This document shows positions 43,147 to 52,537 of a DNA stretch of 64,000 nt, in pieces. Origin of the DNA: JALQUL01 sp040382935 (lineage in GTDB: Bacteria > Pseudomonadota > Gammaproteobacteria > Burkholderiales > Burkholderiaceae_C); contig JBEIEP010000013.1 of the NCBI GenBank assembly GCA_040382935.1, positions 3,185 to 67,184 on the forward strand. Reading direction: 5' to 3'. The notes below the pieces were generated by a model. It was not told the DNA's origin and did not search any database. It was given only the letters and a program-made list of their open reading frames with translations. Within the stretch, counting starts at the first letter, position 1; every line of letters begins with the position of its first letter. The position numbers were made by a program, and so were the translations under genes.

Positions 43147-45510
43147 ATGAACGAAGCCGAAACCCGCGCCGACCACATTGACCCCGCGCTCAAAGCCGCA
43201 GGCTGGGGTGTGTTGGAAGGCTCGCGCATTTTGCGAGAAAAGCAATGCCAGATTACGCCGGGGCGGCTGTTGGGTGGCGGCAGGCGGGCCAAGGCTGAAG
43301 TTGCCGACTATGTGCTGGTGTACCGCAATACCAAGCTGGCCACCATCGAAGCTAAGGCCTGGGGCAAGCCCTATACCGAAGGCGTTGCCCAAGCCAAGAG
43401 CTACGCGGCCAAGCTGGCCGTGCGCTTTGCCTACGCCACCAATGGCCAAAAGATTTATGGCATTGATATGGAAACCGGCGTTGAGGGTGAAGTGGCGCAG
43501 TACCCCAGCCCGCAAGCCTTATGGGATTTAACCTTTGCCGAAGCCGCTACGGCCCATGCCATTTGGCGTGACCGCTTTGCGGCAATTGCTTTTGAGGACC
43601 AGGGCGGCACATGGCAGGGGCGCTATTACCAGGACATCGCCATCGCCCGTGTGTTGCAGGCCATTACCGCCGGGCGCGACCGCCTATTGTTGACTTTGGC
43701 CACGGGCACGGGCAAAACCTTTATTGCCTTCCAATTGGCTTGGAAGTTGTTTCAGAGCCGCTGGAATCTAAAAGACTGGCAAGCAGGCGCACCACCCACC
43801 CGCCGCCCACGCGTACTGTTTTTGGCGGACCGAAACAATTTGGCGGACCAAGCCTATAACGCGTTTTCGGCATTTGAGACCAACTCGCCCGGCTCTTTGG
43901 TGCGCATCGCCCCCGATGAAATCCGTCGCAGCGGCCGTGTGCCTAAAAATGGCAACGTGTTTTTCACCATCTTCCAAACCTTTATGAGTGGGCCTGGCGA
44001 TACGCCCTACTTTGGTGAGTACCCACCGGACTTTTTTGACTTTATTGTGGTAGACGAGTGCCACCGGGGTGGGGCCAACGATGAAGGCCAATGGCGCGCC
44101 ATCTTGGACTACTTTGCCCCTGCGGTGCAATTGGGCCTAACGGCAACGCCCAAGCGCACGTTAAACGCCAACACCTATGCATATTTTGGTGATCCGGTGT
44201 ATGTCTACTCGCTTAAAGAAGGCATCAACGATGGTTTTCTGACACCGTTCAAGGTCAAGCAAATTGCCACCACCTTGGATGACTACACCTACACCCCCGA
44301 TGATGCCGTAGTGGCGGGTGAGGTGGTGTTGGGCAAGCGCTATGGTGAGAGCGACTTCAACAAAATTATTGTGATCAAGGAGCGCGAAGCCTATCGGGTT
44401 AAGTTGTTGATGGGCATGATAGACCAGCGCGAAAAAACCATTGTGTTTTGTGCCACCCAGGCCCATGCCCTGATGGTGCGCGACCTGATTAACCAGAACA
44501 AGACCAGCACCGACCCCATGTATTGCGTGCGCGTGACCGCCGACGATGGTGAACGCGGCGACCAAGCCCTGCGTGCGTTTCAGGACAACGAAAAGACCAT
44601 TCCTACCATCTTGACCAGCTCGCAAAAACTGTCCACTGGCGTGGATGCCCACAACGTGCGCAATATTGTGCTGATGCGCCCGGTGGGCTCGATGATAGAG
44701 TTCAAGCAGATCATTGGCCGTGGCACACGTTTGTTTGACGGCAAAGACTACTTCACGATTTATGACTTTGTGCGGGCGCACCACCATTTCAGTGATCGCG
44801 AGTGGGATGGTGAACCGGCCGAATTTGACCCGCCCCAAGGCACCACCCGTAACCCCCCTGGAGTGCGCGAACCATCCCCCGACTATGGCCCGCAGCCGTC
44901 AGAGCAAACGGTCAAGATAGAAATCAAACTGGCCGATGGCAAGGTGCGCCAAATCCAGAGCATGACCGCCACCAGCTTTTGGAGTGCCGACGGAACGCCG
45001 ATGTCGGCCGCGCAGTTTTTAGAGAACCTGTACGGCGTGCTGCCTGAGTTTTTTAAAGATGAAGACCAGTTGCGCACGCTGTGGAGTTCACCCGATACCC
45101 GCAAAAAGTTACTAGAAGGCTTGTCTGAAAAAGGTTTCGGCAGGGAGTTATTGGCTGAAATGCAAAAAGTAATCGAAGCGCAAAGCAGTGATCTGTTCGA
45201 TGTTTTGGCCTACGTCGCCTTTGCCCTAGCGCCCCACACCCGCGCCGAACGCGCTGCCATGGCCAAAACGCAGGTGCACCAGCAATTTACCGACAAGCAA
45301 CAGGCGTTTGTGAACTTTGTGTTGGCGCAGTATGTGAAAGAGGGTGTCGAGGAACTGGACGCCGAAAAGCTGACGCCATTGCTTCGCCTTCGCTATAACA
45401 ATGCCATTGCGGATGCGGTTGACGATCTTGGTAGTACGGATCAGATCCGCAAGGTTTTTGTGGGGTTTCAGCCTTATCTGTATGTGGCGGCGCCTTCCGT
45501 TGGCGCTTAA
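43147..45510 (+). CDS. hsdR: Type I restriction endonuclease subunit R (EcoEI-type)
   Basis: The 787-residue R subunit has an N-terminal nuclease-type region (AEVADYVLVYRNTKLATIEAKAWGKP, with the ExK motif in EAKA), then an SF2 helicase: LLTLATGTGKTFIA (Walker A), VVDECHRGG (Walker B), LTATPKR (motif III), and QIIGRGTRLF (motif VI). It ends with an EcoEI-type C-terminal domain. It cuts unmodified DNA after translocation when complexed with HsdM and HsdS. It is shorter than EcoKI HsdR, as is usual for this subgroup. Confidence 0.95.
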   Translation: MNEAETRADHIDPALKAAGWGVLEGSRILREKQCQITPGRLLGGGRRAKAEVADYVLVYRNTKLATIEAKAWGKPYTEGVAQAKSYAAKLAVRFAYATNGQKIYGIDMETGVEGEVAQYPSPQALWDLTFAEAATAHAIWRDRFAAIAFEDQGGTWQGRYYQDIAIARVLQAITAGRDRLLLTLATGTGKTFIAFQLAWKLFQSRWNLKDWQAGAPPTRRPRVLFLADRNNLADQAYNAFSAFETNSPGSLVRIAPDEIRRSGRVPKNGNVFFTIFQTFMSGPGDTPYFGEYPPDFFDFIVVDECHRGGANDEGQWRAILDYFAPAVQLGLTATPKRTLNANTYAYFGDPVYVYSLKEGINDGFLTPFKVKQIATTLDDYTYTPDDAVVAGEVVLGKRYGESDFNKIIVIKEREAYRVKLLMGMIDQREKTIVFCATQAHALMVRDLINQNKTSTDPMYCVRVTADDGERGDQALRAFQDNEKTIPTILTSSQKLSTGVDAHNVRNIVLMRPVGSMIEFKQIIGRGTRLFDGKDYFTIYDFVRAHHHFSDREWDGEPAEFDPPQGTTRNPPGVREPSPDYGPQPSEQTVKIEIKLADGKVRQIQSMTATSFWSADGTPMSAAQFLENLYGVLPEFFKDEDQLRTLWSSPDTRKKLLEGLSEKGFGRELLAEMQKVIEAQSSDLFDVLAYVAFALAPHTRAERAAMAKTQVHQQFTDKQQAFVNFVLAQYVKEGVEELDAEKLTPLLRLRYNNAIADAVDDLGSTDQIRKVFVGFQPYLYVAAPSVGA

Positions 45511-45540
45511 TCTGGCTTTTGAACAACGCCAGTCAAGGGT

Positions 45541-45556
45541 TAACACTAGGGTGTTA
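45541..45556. promoter_or_regulatory. 16-bp dyad overlapping a possible promoter of the RND operon
   Basis: TAACACTAGGGTGTTA has arms TAACAC/GTGTTA and lies 82 bp before the adaptor start. A TATAGT hexamer at 45555-45560 overlaps its right edge and could be a -10 element. No matching -35 is clear. The layout would suit a TetR- or MarR-type operator, but no such regulator gene is in the window. Confidence 0.35.
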
Positions 45557-45638
45557 TAGTTCTTTCAGCTATTGCCAATCGTAGGCACGGCACCTTGCCT
45601 TCTCGCGCCTTGATAGGCGCTCATTGGTTGTTGAAACT

Positions 45639-46880
45639 ATGACTTCTAAACGTATTGGAATTACTCTTGCAGTGTTGGTGCTGCTGGCGGGTGCGGCCAC
45701 CTATTGGTTTAGCATGGGGCGTGGCGCAACTGGTGCGCCAGCCGTGGCCGTACCGGGCGCCAAGCCTGCGGCGTCTGCCTCGGCGGCGGCCAAGGCGCCT
45801 GTGGTGTTTGAGTTGGCAGCCTCTGAAACGGTGGTTGCCGCGCCGCAAACCTTGGCGCAAACGGTGGCCTTGACGGGTTCGCTCAAGGCGGCAAAAACGG
45901 CTGTGGTGAAGGTGCGCGTGGCTGGTGAAATCACCGGGTTAACGCTGCGCGAAGGCGATGCGGTGAAGGCGGGGCAAGTGGTGGCCCGCATTGACCCCAC
46001 TGAGGTGGCTGCGCGCTTGCGCCAAGCCACCGACCAGGCCGAAAGTGCCCGTGCGCAGGTGGACATTGCACAGCGCCAATGGGACAACAACCAGTCACTG
46101 GTGCAGCAAGGATTTATTAGTAAAACGGCCCTTGAAAATGCCGCAGCCAGTTTGGCCGGTGCCAAGGCCACGTTTCAAGCGGCCAAAGCCGCTGTGGATT
46201 TGGCCCAGCAATCGGTGGACGATACGGTGTTGCGGGCACCAATAGCCGGTGTAGTGGCGTCTAAAGGCGTACAAAACGGTGAGCGCGCAGGGGTAGAGGC
46301 CCGGGTGATTGAAATTGTGGACCTGTCCAGCTTAGAGATGGAAGCGGCATTGCCCGTTCAGGATGCTGCCTTGGTCAAAGTGGGGCAGGTGGCCCAGCTA
46401 AGTATTGAAGGCGTGGCCGGGCCCGCCCTAAGGGCCAAGGTGGTGCGCATCAACCCCAGCGTGCAAGCGGGCAGTCGCAGCGTGACCGTTTATTTATCAG
46501 TAGCGCCCCAGCCGACCCTGAAAAACGGTTTGTTTGTTCAAGGCGAATTAAGTGTAGGTGCCACCACGGGGGTGGCGGTACCTCTGTCAGCGGTACGCAT
46601 TGACAAACCCAATCCCTATGTACAGGTCATCGCATCTGACAAAGTATCCCACCAAGCGGTAACCTTGGGCGCCAAGGGTAAGGTGGACGGCCAAGCCTTT
46701 GTGATCGTGCAGGGCTTGCAGGACGGCACGCGCCTGGCCTCTGGCACCGTGGGGCAAATAAGAGAGGGGACTTTGGTCAAGGTGACGCAAGGCACAGGGC
46801 CTGCGAATGCACCTGTTCAGCCTACCAAGGCCGCGATTTCGGCGTCTAGCGGATCCGCTTCTCAAGCCCAGGGGCAATAA
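45639..46880 (+). CDS. RND efflux periplasmic adaptor (membrane fusion protein)
   Basis: The start at 45639 gives MTSKRIGITLAVLVLLAGAATYWF, a membrane anchor or signal; five residues upstream are not needed. The 413-residue product has the two lipoyl halves (VKVRVAGEITGLTLREGDAVKAGQVVARID and DTVLRAPIAGVVASKGVQNGE, each readable as family motifs) around a hairpin, then a barrel and a C-terminal domain with VAVPLSAVRI. It would link the inner-membrane pump encoded 2 nt downstream to the TolC-type protein at 50890. Confidence 0.93.
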   Translation: MTSKRIGITLAVLVLLAGAATYWFSMGRGATGAPAVAVPGAKPAASASAAAKAPVVFELAASETVVAAPQTLAQTVALTGSLKAAKTAVVKVRVAGEITGLTLREGDAVKAGQVVARIDPTEVAARLRQATDQAESARAQVDIAQRQWDNNQSLVQQGFISKTALENAAASLAGAKATFQAAKAAVDLAQQSVDDTVLRAPIAGVVASKGVQNGERAGVEARVIEIVDLSSLEMEAALPVQDAALVKVGQVAQLSIEGVAGPALRAKVVRINPSVQAGSRSVTVYLSVAPQPTLKNGLFVQGELSVGATTGVAVPLSAVRIDKPNPYVQVIASDKVSHQAVTLGAKGKVDGQAFVIVQGLQDGTRLASGTVGQIREGTLVKVTQGTGPANAPVQPTKAAISASSGSASQAQGQ

Positions 46881-46882
46881 GC

Positions 46883-49800
46883 ATGTGGTTCACCCGCGTT
46901 AGTCTGCAAAACCCGGTTTTTGCCACCATGATTATGTTGGCCATCATGGTCTTGGGTGCGTTTTCGTACCAACGCTTGCAGGTGGATCAATTCCCTAACG
47001 TTGATTTTCCGGTGGTTGTAGTGGTGACCGACTACCCCGGTGCCTCGCCTGAGATTGTTGAGAGTGAAGTGAGCAAAAAGCTCGAAGAGGGGCTTAACGC
47101 GATTGCCGGGATTAACGCGCTCACCTCCCGCAGCTACGAAGGCCAGTCGGTGGTGGTGGTGGAGTTCCAACTGCATATGGAGGGGCGCAAGGCGGCCGAG
47201 GACGTGCGCGAGCGGGTGGCGTTGATCAAGCCCACTTTGCGCGCGGAGGTTAAAGACTCACGCGTGTTGCGTTTTGATCCGTCCAGCAAAGCGATTTGGT
47301 CGGTGGCTTTGCAAGCGGCACCGGGCGCCACTGCGCAGGATGCGGTAAGCGTGACCAACTGGGCCAACCAGGTGCTAAAAAAGCGCCTAGAAAACGTACG
47401 CGGCGTAGGCTCAGTGACCTTGGTGGGTGGCACCAAGCGCGAGATCAATATTTACCTGGACCCCCAGGCCATGGAGTCTTTTGGCGTGACGTCTGACCAG
47501 GTACTGGCAGCCGTGCGCAATGAGAACCAAGATCTGCCCGCCGGAGCGATTCGTTCATTGGCGCAAGAGCGTGTGGTGCAGGTGCAAGCCCGTGTGCTGC
47601 GGCCCGATTCTTTTGCTGACATTATTGTGGCGCGTAAAGGCGGCGCACCGGTCAAGCTGGGGCAGGTGGCCAAAGTGGCGGATGGGGCCGAAGAGCTTGA
47701 TACCTTGGCCTTGTACAACGGCGAGCGAACCTTGTTGTTGCAGGTACAAAAATCGCAGGACGAAAACACCATTGTGGTGGTGGACGGCCTGGGCAAAGCC
47801 GTGACCGAGCTGGAGTCCCAGTTGCCCAGCGGCTGGCGCATTACACCCATTTACGACGGCTCGCGCCCCATTCGGGTGGCGGTGGACAATGTGCGGCGCA
47901 CCCTGTTTGAAGGCGCTGCCCTGACGATTCTGATTGTCTTTTTGTTCCTCAATTCCTGGCGCTCCACTGTGATTACCGGGCTGACCCTGCCCATTTCCAT
48001 CATTGGCACGTTTTTGTTCATGAACCTGTTCGGGTTCACCATCAACATGATCACGCTAATGGCCTTGTCGCTGTGTGTGGGGCTGCTGATTGACGACGCC
48101 ATTGTGGTGCGCGAAAACATTGTGCGCCATGTGCAAATGGGCAAGTCGGCCTACCGGGCTTCTTTAGAAGGCACCCAAGAGATTGGCTTGGCGGTGCTGG
48201 CCACTACCCTGTCTATCGTGGCGGTGTTTTTGCCCATTGGTTTTATGGGCGGCATTATTGGCAAGTTCTTTCACCAGTTTGGCATCACCATCGTGGCGGC
48301 GGTGCTGATTTCGATGTTTGTGAGTTTTACCTTAGACCCCATGCTCTCGTCCATTTGGCACGACCCCAGCATTGACAACCACGGGGCCAAGCGCGGTGCG
48401 CCGCGCAACCTGTACGACAAAACGATTGGGCGCGTCACGGGTTGGTTTGATGTGGGCACCGAACGACTGGGTGACGGTTACCAAAGGATTTTGCGGTGGT
48501 CTCTGCGGCACAAGCTCACCACCCTGTTCGCAGCCTTGATGATTTTTGTGGGCAGCGTGTTAATGGTGCCCATTTTGGGAACCGAGTTTGTACCCAAAGC
48601 CGATTTTTCTGAAACAACATTGGCCTTTCATACCCCGGCGGGTTCGTCGCTGGAGGTGACTGAGGCCAAGGCCCGCCAGGTCGAGGGTATCGTGCGCTCG
48701 TTTCCTGAGGTGCGCTACACCCTGACCACAATGAACACCGGCAATGCGCCGGGCAAGATATATGCGGCCATGTATATCCGTTTGGTCGACAGAAAAGACC
48801 GCAGCCGCAACGCCGACCAAGTCTCAGCGGCCCTGCGCGAACGCCTTTTGAGCGTCGCAGGCATCAACCTAACCCACGCGGGTTTAACCGACGCGGTGGG
48901 GGGCAATAAACAAATCGAGTTATCGCTCTTAGGCTCCGATCAGCAAGAGTTGGAGCGCATCTCCTTTTTGGTCATGGACAAATTGCGGCAAGTCCAAGGA
49001 TTGGTCGATTTGGACTCTAGCGTTAAGCCCAACAAGCCCACGATTGAGGTGAGCGTTAAGCGCGAGGCGGCCTCTGACCTGGGCTTGGGTGTCGCCAGTA
49101 TTGGCAACCAATTGCGCACCCTGCTGGCTGGGGTGACGGTGGGCAACTGGCGTGCACCCGACGATCAAACCTACGACGTCAAGGTGCGCTTAGCGCCAGG
49201 CGCGCGCGATGCGACGTCGGATATTGAGCGCTTGCCCTTTGCGGTCACGGGTGCTGATGGGTCGACCAAAATCATTCGCTTGAACCAAGCGGCCGACGTG
49301 AAAGAAGCCTTTGGTCCTAACCAGATCAACCGGCGTGAGTTGTCGCGCGAGGTGGCCATCAACGGCAACGTGTTTGGACGGTCAGCAGGCGAGGTATCGG
49401 CCGATATCAAAACGGCGTTGGATGGCATTGCCATGCCACCGGGCTACCGCTACCAGTTTGGTGGCTCCACCAAAAACATGAGTGAGTCGTTTGCCTACGC
49501 GTTGTCAGCATTGGCCTTGGCGATCATTTTCATTTACATGATTTTGGCCAGTCAGTTCAAGAGCTTTTTGCAACCCCTGGCGTTGATGACCTCCCTGCCT
49601 TTAACGCTAATTGGGGTGGTGCTTGCGCTGATGGCTTTTCGATCTACGCTCTCAATGTTCTCCATCATTGGGGTGGTGATGCTGATGGGTTTGGTGACCA
49701 AAAACGCCATTTTGTTGGTTGATTTTGCCATTCGGTCGCGCGAGTCAACGGTGGATGAAGCCGGCGCCAGCCAGCCAGGTTTGCCGCGCACCGAAGCCTT

Positions 49801-50095
49801 GCTACTGGCGGCCAAAGTGCGCCTACGCCCAATTTTGATGACCACTTTGGCCATGATATTTGGCATGGTGCCGCTGGCCTTTGCGCTCACCGAAGGCTCA
49901 GAGCAGCGCGCGCCCATGGGCCAGGCGGTGATTGGGGGCGTGATCACCTCCTCACTGCTAACCTTGGTGGTGGTGCCTGTGATGTATTGCTATATGGATG
50001 ACTTGGCGAACTGGTTTAAGCGCCTTTGGACGGGGTCACAAGGCAAAGATTTGGGTAAATCCCCAGGTCAGGACGCCATAAGCCCAGGCCACTAA
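46883..50095 (+). CDS. RND efflux pump inner-membrane transporter (HAE1 family)
   Basis: The 1070-residue protein is a full-length RND transporter with two halves, each with periplasmic loops and about six helices. Family landmarks are the N-terminal VSLQNPVFATMIMLAIMVLG, the proton-relay aspartate pair in LLIDDAIVVREN (TM4), GFMGGIIGKFF and the late MLMGLVTKNAILLVDFA. The substrate is not evident; the order adaptor-pump-TolC is typical of multidrug or organic solvent efflux. It begins 2 nt after the adaptor gene. Confidence 0.95.
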   Translation: MWFTRVSLQNPVFATMIMLAIMVLGAFSYQRLQVDQFPNVDFPVVVVVTDYPGASPEIVESEVSKKLEEGLNAIAGINALTSRSYEGQSVVVVEFQLHMEGRKAAEDVRERVALIKPTLRAEVKDSRVLRFDPSSKAIWSVALQAAPGATAQDAVSVTNWANQVLKKRLENVRGVGSVTLVGGTKREINIYLDPQAMESFGVTSDQVLAAVRNENQDLPAGAIRSLAQERVVQVQARVLRPDSFADIIVARKGGAPVKLGQVAKVADGAEELDTLALYNGERTLLLQVQKSQDENTIVVVDGLGKAVTELESQLPSGWRITPIYDGSRPIRVAVDNVRRTLFEGAALTILIVFLFLNSWRSTVITGLTLPISIIGTFLFMNLFGFTINMITLMALSLCVGLLIDDAIVVRENIVRHVQMGKSAYRASLEGTQEIGLAVLATTLSIVAVFLPIGFMGGIIGKFFHQFGITIVAAVLISMFVSFTLDPMLSSIWHDPSIDNHGAKRGAPRNLYDKTIGRVTGWFDVGTERLGDGYQRILRWSLRHKLTTLFAALMIFVGSVLMVPILGTEFVPKADFSETTLAFHTPAGSSLEVTEAKARQVEGIVRSFPEVRYTLTTMNTGNAPGKIYAAMYIRLVDRKDRSRNADQVSAALRERLLSVAGINLTHAGLTDAVGGNKQIELSLLGSDQQELERISFLVMDKLRQVQGLVDLDSSVKPNKPTIEVSVKREAASDLGLGVASIGNQLRTLLAGVTVGNWRAPDDQTYDVKVRLAPGARDATSDIERLPFAVTGADGSTKIIRLNQAADVKEAFGPNQINRRELSREVAINGNVFGRSAGEVSADIKTALDGIAMPPGYRYQFGGSTKNMSESFAYALSALALAIIFIYMILASQFKSFLQPLALMTSLPLTLIGVVLALMAFRSTLSMFSIIGVVMLMGLVTKNAILLVDFAIRSRESTVDEAGASQPGLPRTEALLLAAKVRLRPILMTTLAMIFGMVPLAFALTEGSEQRAPMGQAVIGGVITSSLLTLVVVPVMYCYMDDLANWFKRLWTGSQGKDLGKSPGQDAISPGH

Positions 50096-50152
50096 AATGG
50101 CAGACCTTTCAGAGTCCCTAGACGCAACATTTTTGAACATCGTTGACTTACC

Positions 50153-50827
50153 ATGAACGCTATCCAGAACGCCCCCTTTAACGCCGACCAGGCCAGATTC
50201 AACATGATTGAACAGCAAATTCGGCCGTGGAATGTATTGAATACAGCCATTCTTGACCTGCTCGATTCGGTGCCGCGCGATGCCTTTGTGCCTCTAGGGC
50301 AGCAGGCCTTGGCCTATACCGACACCCAACTGCCCCTGCCCTGTGGGCAAAACATGCTGGAGCCCAAAATTGAAGCGCGTATGCTGCAAGACTTGGCCGT
50401 TCAGCCCCACGAAACCGTGCTTGAGGTGGGCACAGGTTCGGGGTATATGGCCGCCTTGTTGGGGCGTCAAGCGGCGAAAGTCGTGAGCCTGGAAATTCAT
50501 CCGGAACTGGTGGAGTTGGCCAAGGGCAATCTCAAACGTGAAGGCATTGAAAACGTAGAGGTCATTTGCGCCGATGGTTCAAGTTATCGCCACGGCGACG
50601 CGCCGTTTGACGTCATAGTTTTGAGTGGTTCAGTGGCTGAAGTGCCTGCATTTTTGTTGACACAACTCAAGCCGACTGGGCGTTTAATGGCTATCGTGGG
50701 GCAGTCCCCCATGATGCGGGCGCATTTGGTGAAGTGCGACGCGGTTGGGCGTTCGGTCACACAGGCCTGGGACACCGTGGCTCCCCGCTTGCAGGGTTTT
50801 GCTGAACCGTCGCGGTTTGTGTTTTAG
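50153..50827 (+). CDS. Protein-L-isoaspartate O-methyltransferase family protein
   Basis: The 224-residue methyltransferase has SAM motif I VLEVGTGSGYMAALLG, preceded by QTIPMP-like DTQLPLPCGQNML and VPRDAFVP. It resembles Pcm, which repairs isoaspartyl residues. The substrate residues are not fully typical of E. coli Pcm, so a diverged role is possible. It sits between the RND pump and the TolC gene on the same strand, an arrangement seen in Burkholderiales. Confidence 0.88.
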   Translation: MNAIQNAPFNADQARFNMIEQQIRPWNVLNTAILDLLDSVPRDAFVPLGQQALAYTDTQLPLPCGQNMLEPKIEARMLQDLAVQPHETVLEVGTGSGYMAALLGRQAAKVVSLEIHPELVELAKGNLKREGIENVEVICADGSSYRHGDAPFDVIVLSGSVAEVPAFLLTQLKPTGRLMAIVGQSPMMRAHLVKCDAVGRSVTQAWDTVAPRLQGFAEPSRFVF

Positions 50828-50889
50828 TTGAGAATTTCAATCCCCGTACCCAAGGCGTTGGGCATAGGGCGGTTACTTAAGGGCAGGGC

Positions 50890-52251
50890 ATGACAAAGGT
50901 TTCAACACAATTACTTGTGAGCGCGCGCAGGCCTCTTTCGATGGCTATTGCAACGGCTTTGATGCTGATCGGCCAGGCGGCCCACGCCCAAAGTTTAAGC
51001 ACACTGTTTCAGTCGGCCACAGGCTACGACGCCACGTACGCCGCTGCCAAGGCCCAGGCCCAGGCCAGCCGTGCACGCGCGGACCAGGCCAGAGCGGGGG
51101 TGCTACCGGTGGCTGGACTGTCGGCTGGCATTTCGCGGTCTTCGCAGGAAGTGATTCCCGATATCGGTACAAAAAGCGATAGAAGCTTTGGCGCAAGAAG
51201 CATGAGCTTGTCGCTCTCCCAGGCGCTGTACCGCCCCAGCAATTGGGCTACTTACGAACAGGGCAAACGGCAACTTGAGTTGGCCGATGCGGTACTGGCG
51301 GGGGCCGAGCAAGAGGTGATGATGCGCTTGTCGCAAGCCTATTTTGATGTACTGGCCGCGAAAGACACGCTGGTGTTTATTGGCGCACAAAAGGCCGCAA
51401 TTACTGAACAGTTGGCAAGCGCCAAACGCAATTTTGAGGTGGGCACCAGCACCATTACCGACACGCGTGAGGCCCAAGCCCGTTACGACTTAATGCTGGC
51501 CCAAGAGGTTTCGGCGCAAAACGATTTACGCATCAAAACATTGGCGCTAGAGAGCGTATCGGGTGTTGCTGGGGCCCAGCCTAAACCACTGATGCCCGTT
51601 TCCGCATTGCCTGAGGTGGCCATTGGAACCCTGGACGAATGGGTGGTCAAGGCAGTTGCCGTACACCCCACCGTCAAACAGGCAACGCTGGCCGTTGCAG
51701 TGGCCAAGTTAGAAGTGGACAAAGCCAGCGCTGCCCACAAACCTACCGTCGATCTAACCGCCTCCTATGGCAAGAGTCAGAACGCGGGCGGCTCGGGCAG
51801 CTCGGCCATTGGTTCACGTGCAACATCGGGCTCTATTGGGGTTAATTTCAACATGCCCCTTTTTGCAGGCTTTGCCCACGAAAACCGCATCAAAGAAACC
51901 ATGGCCCTCTTAGACAAGGCCACTACCGACCTCACCAACGCCGAGCGATCAATAGCCCAGGCCGTGCGTTCCGCCTATCTGGGCACCCAGTCGCTGGCCG
52001 GGCAAATCAAGGCCTTGCAGGCTGCTGAGCAGTCCAGCCAAAGCGCCCTAGACGCCAACCGCTTGGGCTACCAAGTGGGCGTGCGTATCAACATAGACGT
52101 GCTGAATTCTCAAACCCAATTGTTCCAAACCAAACGCGATTTGGCCAAGGCGCGCTACGACTACCTGGTGGCAGGTCTTCGCCTCAGGCAAGCCGCAGGC
52201 CAGCTTGAAGTATCTGACCTAGACCGGGTAAACGGCTTGCTTGCCCAGTAA
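50890..52251 (+). CDS. TolC-family outer-membrane protein
   Basis: This 453-residue protein has a signal peptide (MAIATALMLIGQAAHA) and the two-repeat TolC pattern: FQSATGYDATYAAAKAQAQA near the start, SLSLSQALYRPSNWATYEQG, and IAQAVRSAYLGTQSLAGQIKAL and VGVRINIDVLNSQTQLFQTKRDLAKARYDYLVAGLRL in the second repeat. It is closest in style to true TolC rather than OprM. It is the outer-membrane exit channel for the RND system and possibly for type I systems elsewhere. Confidence 0.93.
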   Translation: MTKVSTQLLVSARRPLSMAIATALMLIGQAAHAQSLSTLFQSATGYDATYAAAKAQAQASRARADQARAGVLPVAGLSAGISRSSQEVIPDIGTKSDRSFGARSMSLSLSQALYRPSNWATYEQGKRQLELADAVLAGAEQEVMMRLSQAYFDVLAAKDTLVFIGAQKAAITEQLASAKRNFEVGTSTITDTREAQARYDLMLAQEVSAQNDLRIKTLALESVSGVAGAQPKPLMPVSALPEVAIGTLDEWVVKAVAVHPTVKQATLAVAVAKLEVDKASAAHKPTVDLTASYGKSQNAGGSGSSAIGSRATSGSIGVNFNMPLFAGFAHENRIKETMALLDKATTDLTNAERSIAQAVRSAYLGTQSLAGQIKALQAAEQSSQSALDANRLGYQVGVRINIDVLNSQTQLFQTKRDLAKARYDYLVAGLRLRQAAGQLEVSDLDRVNGLLAQ

Positions 52252-52339
52252 AAGGGAGCGATCCGATTCTTTAAGCGGGCCAGTTGACTATTCCAACGCA
52301 CTGTTTAAAAATGAACTTAGCACGAATATGATTGGCGCT

Positions 52340-52537
52340 ATGGAAATAATTGCCCTGCGAACCACGCTAAAGCAGCAACCGACCGACCGAGACTATTGGC
52401 TAACTCGGCCTATATCAGAGCGAATGGCTGCGGTGGAACAATTGCGACGCCAAGCCTATCCGCTCACCAATCCGGACAACCATGCTAAGCACCGACTTCA
52501 AAGAGTTTTTAGAGTTACTCAACTCCACGAACGTTGA
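52340..52537 (+). CDS. Small partner protein of nucleotidyltransferase module
   Basis: A 65-residue protein starts at ATG 52340 (52328 is an alternative) and has the pattern DRDYWLTRPISERMAAVEQLRRQAYP, then RLQRVFRVTQLHER. Small proteins with this DxxYW...ERxxAVExLR...RLQRVxR pattern precede DUF6036-type nucleotidyltransferases in many genomes. Its last 56 nt overlap the next gene in a different frame. Function is unknown; an antitoxin-like or regulatory role is possible by analogy. Confidence 0.65.
   Translation: MEIIALRTTLKQQPTDRDYWLTRPISERMAAVEQLRRQAYPLTNPDNHAKHRLQRVFRVTQLHER

Noticed and set aside
34707..45510. Prophage, suggested by the excisionase-like HTH and dinD
   Set aside because: No integrase, capsid, tail or lysis genes are present; the genes fit restriction systems.
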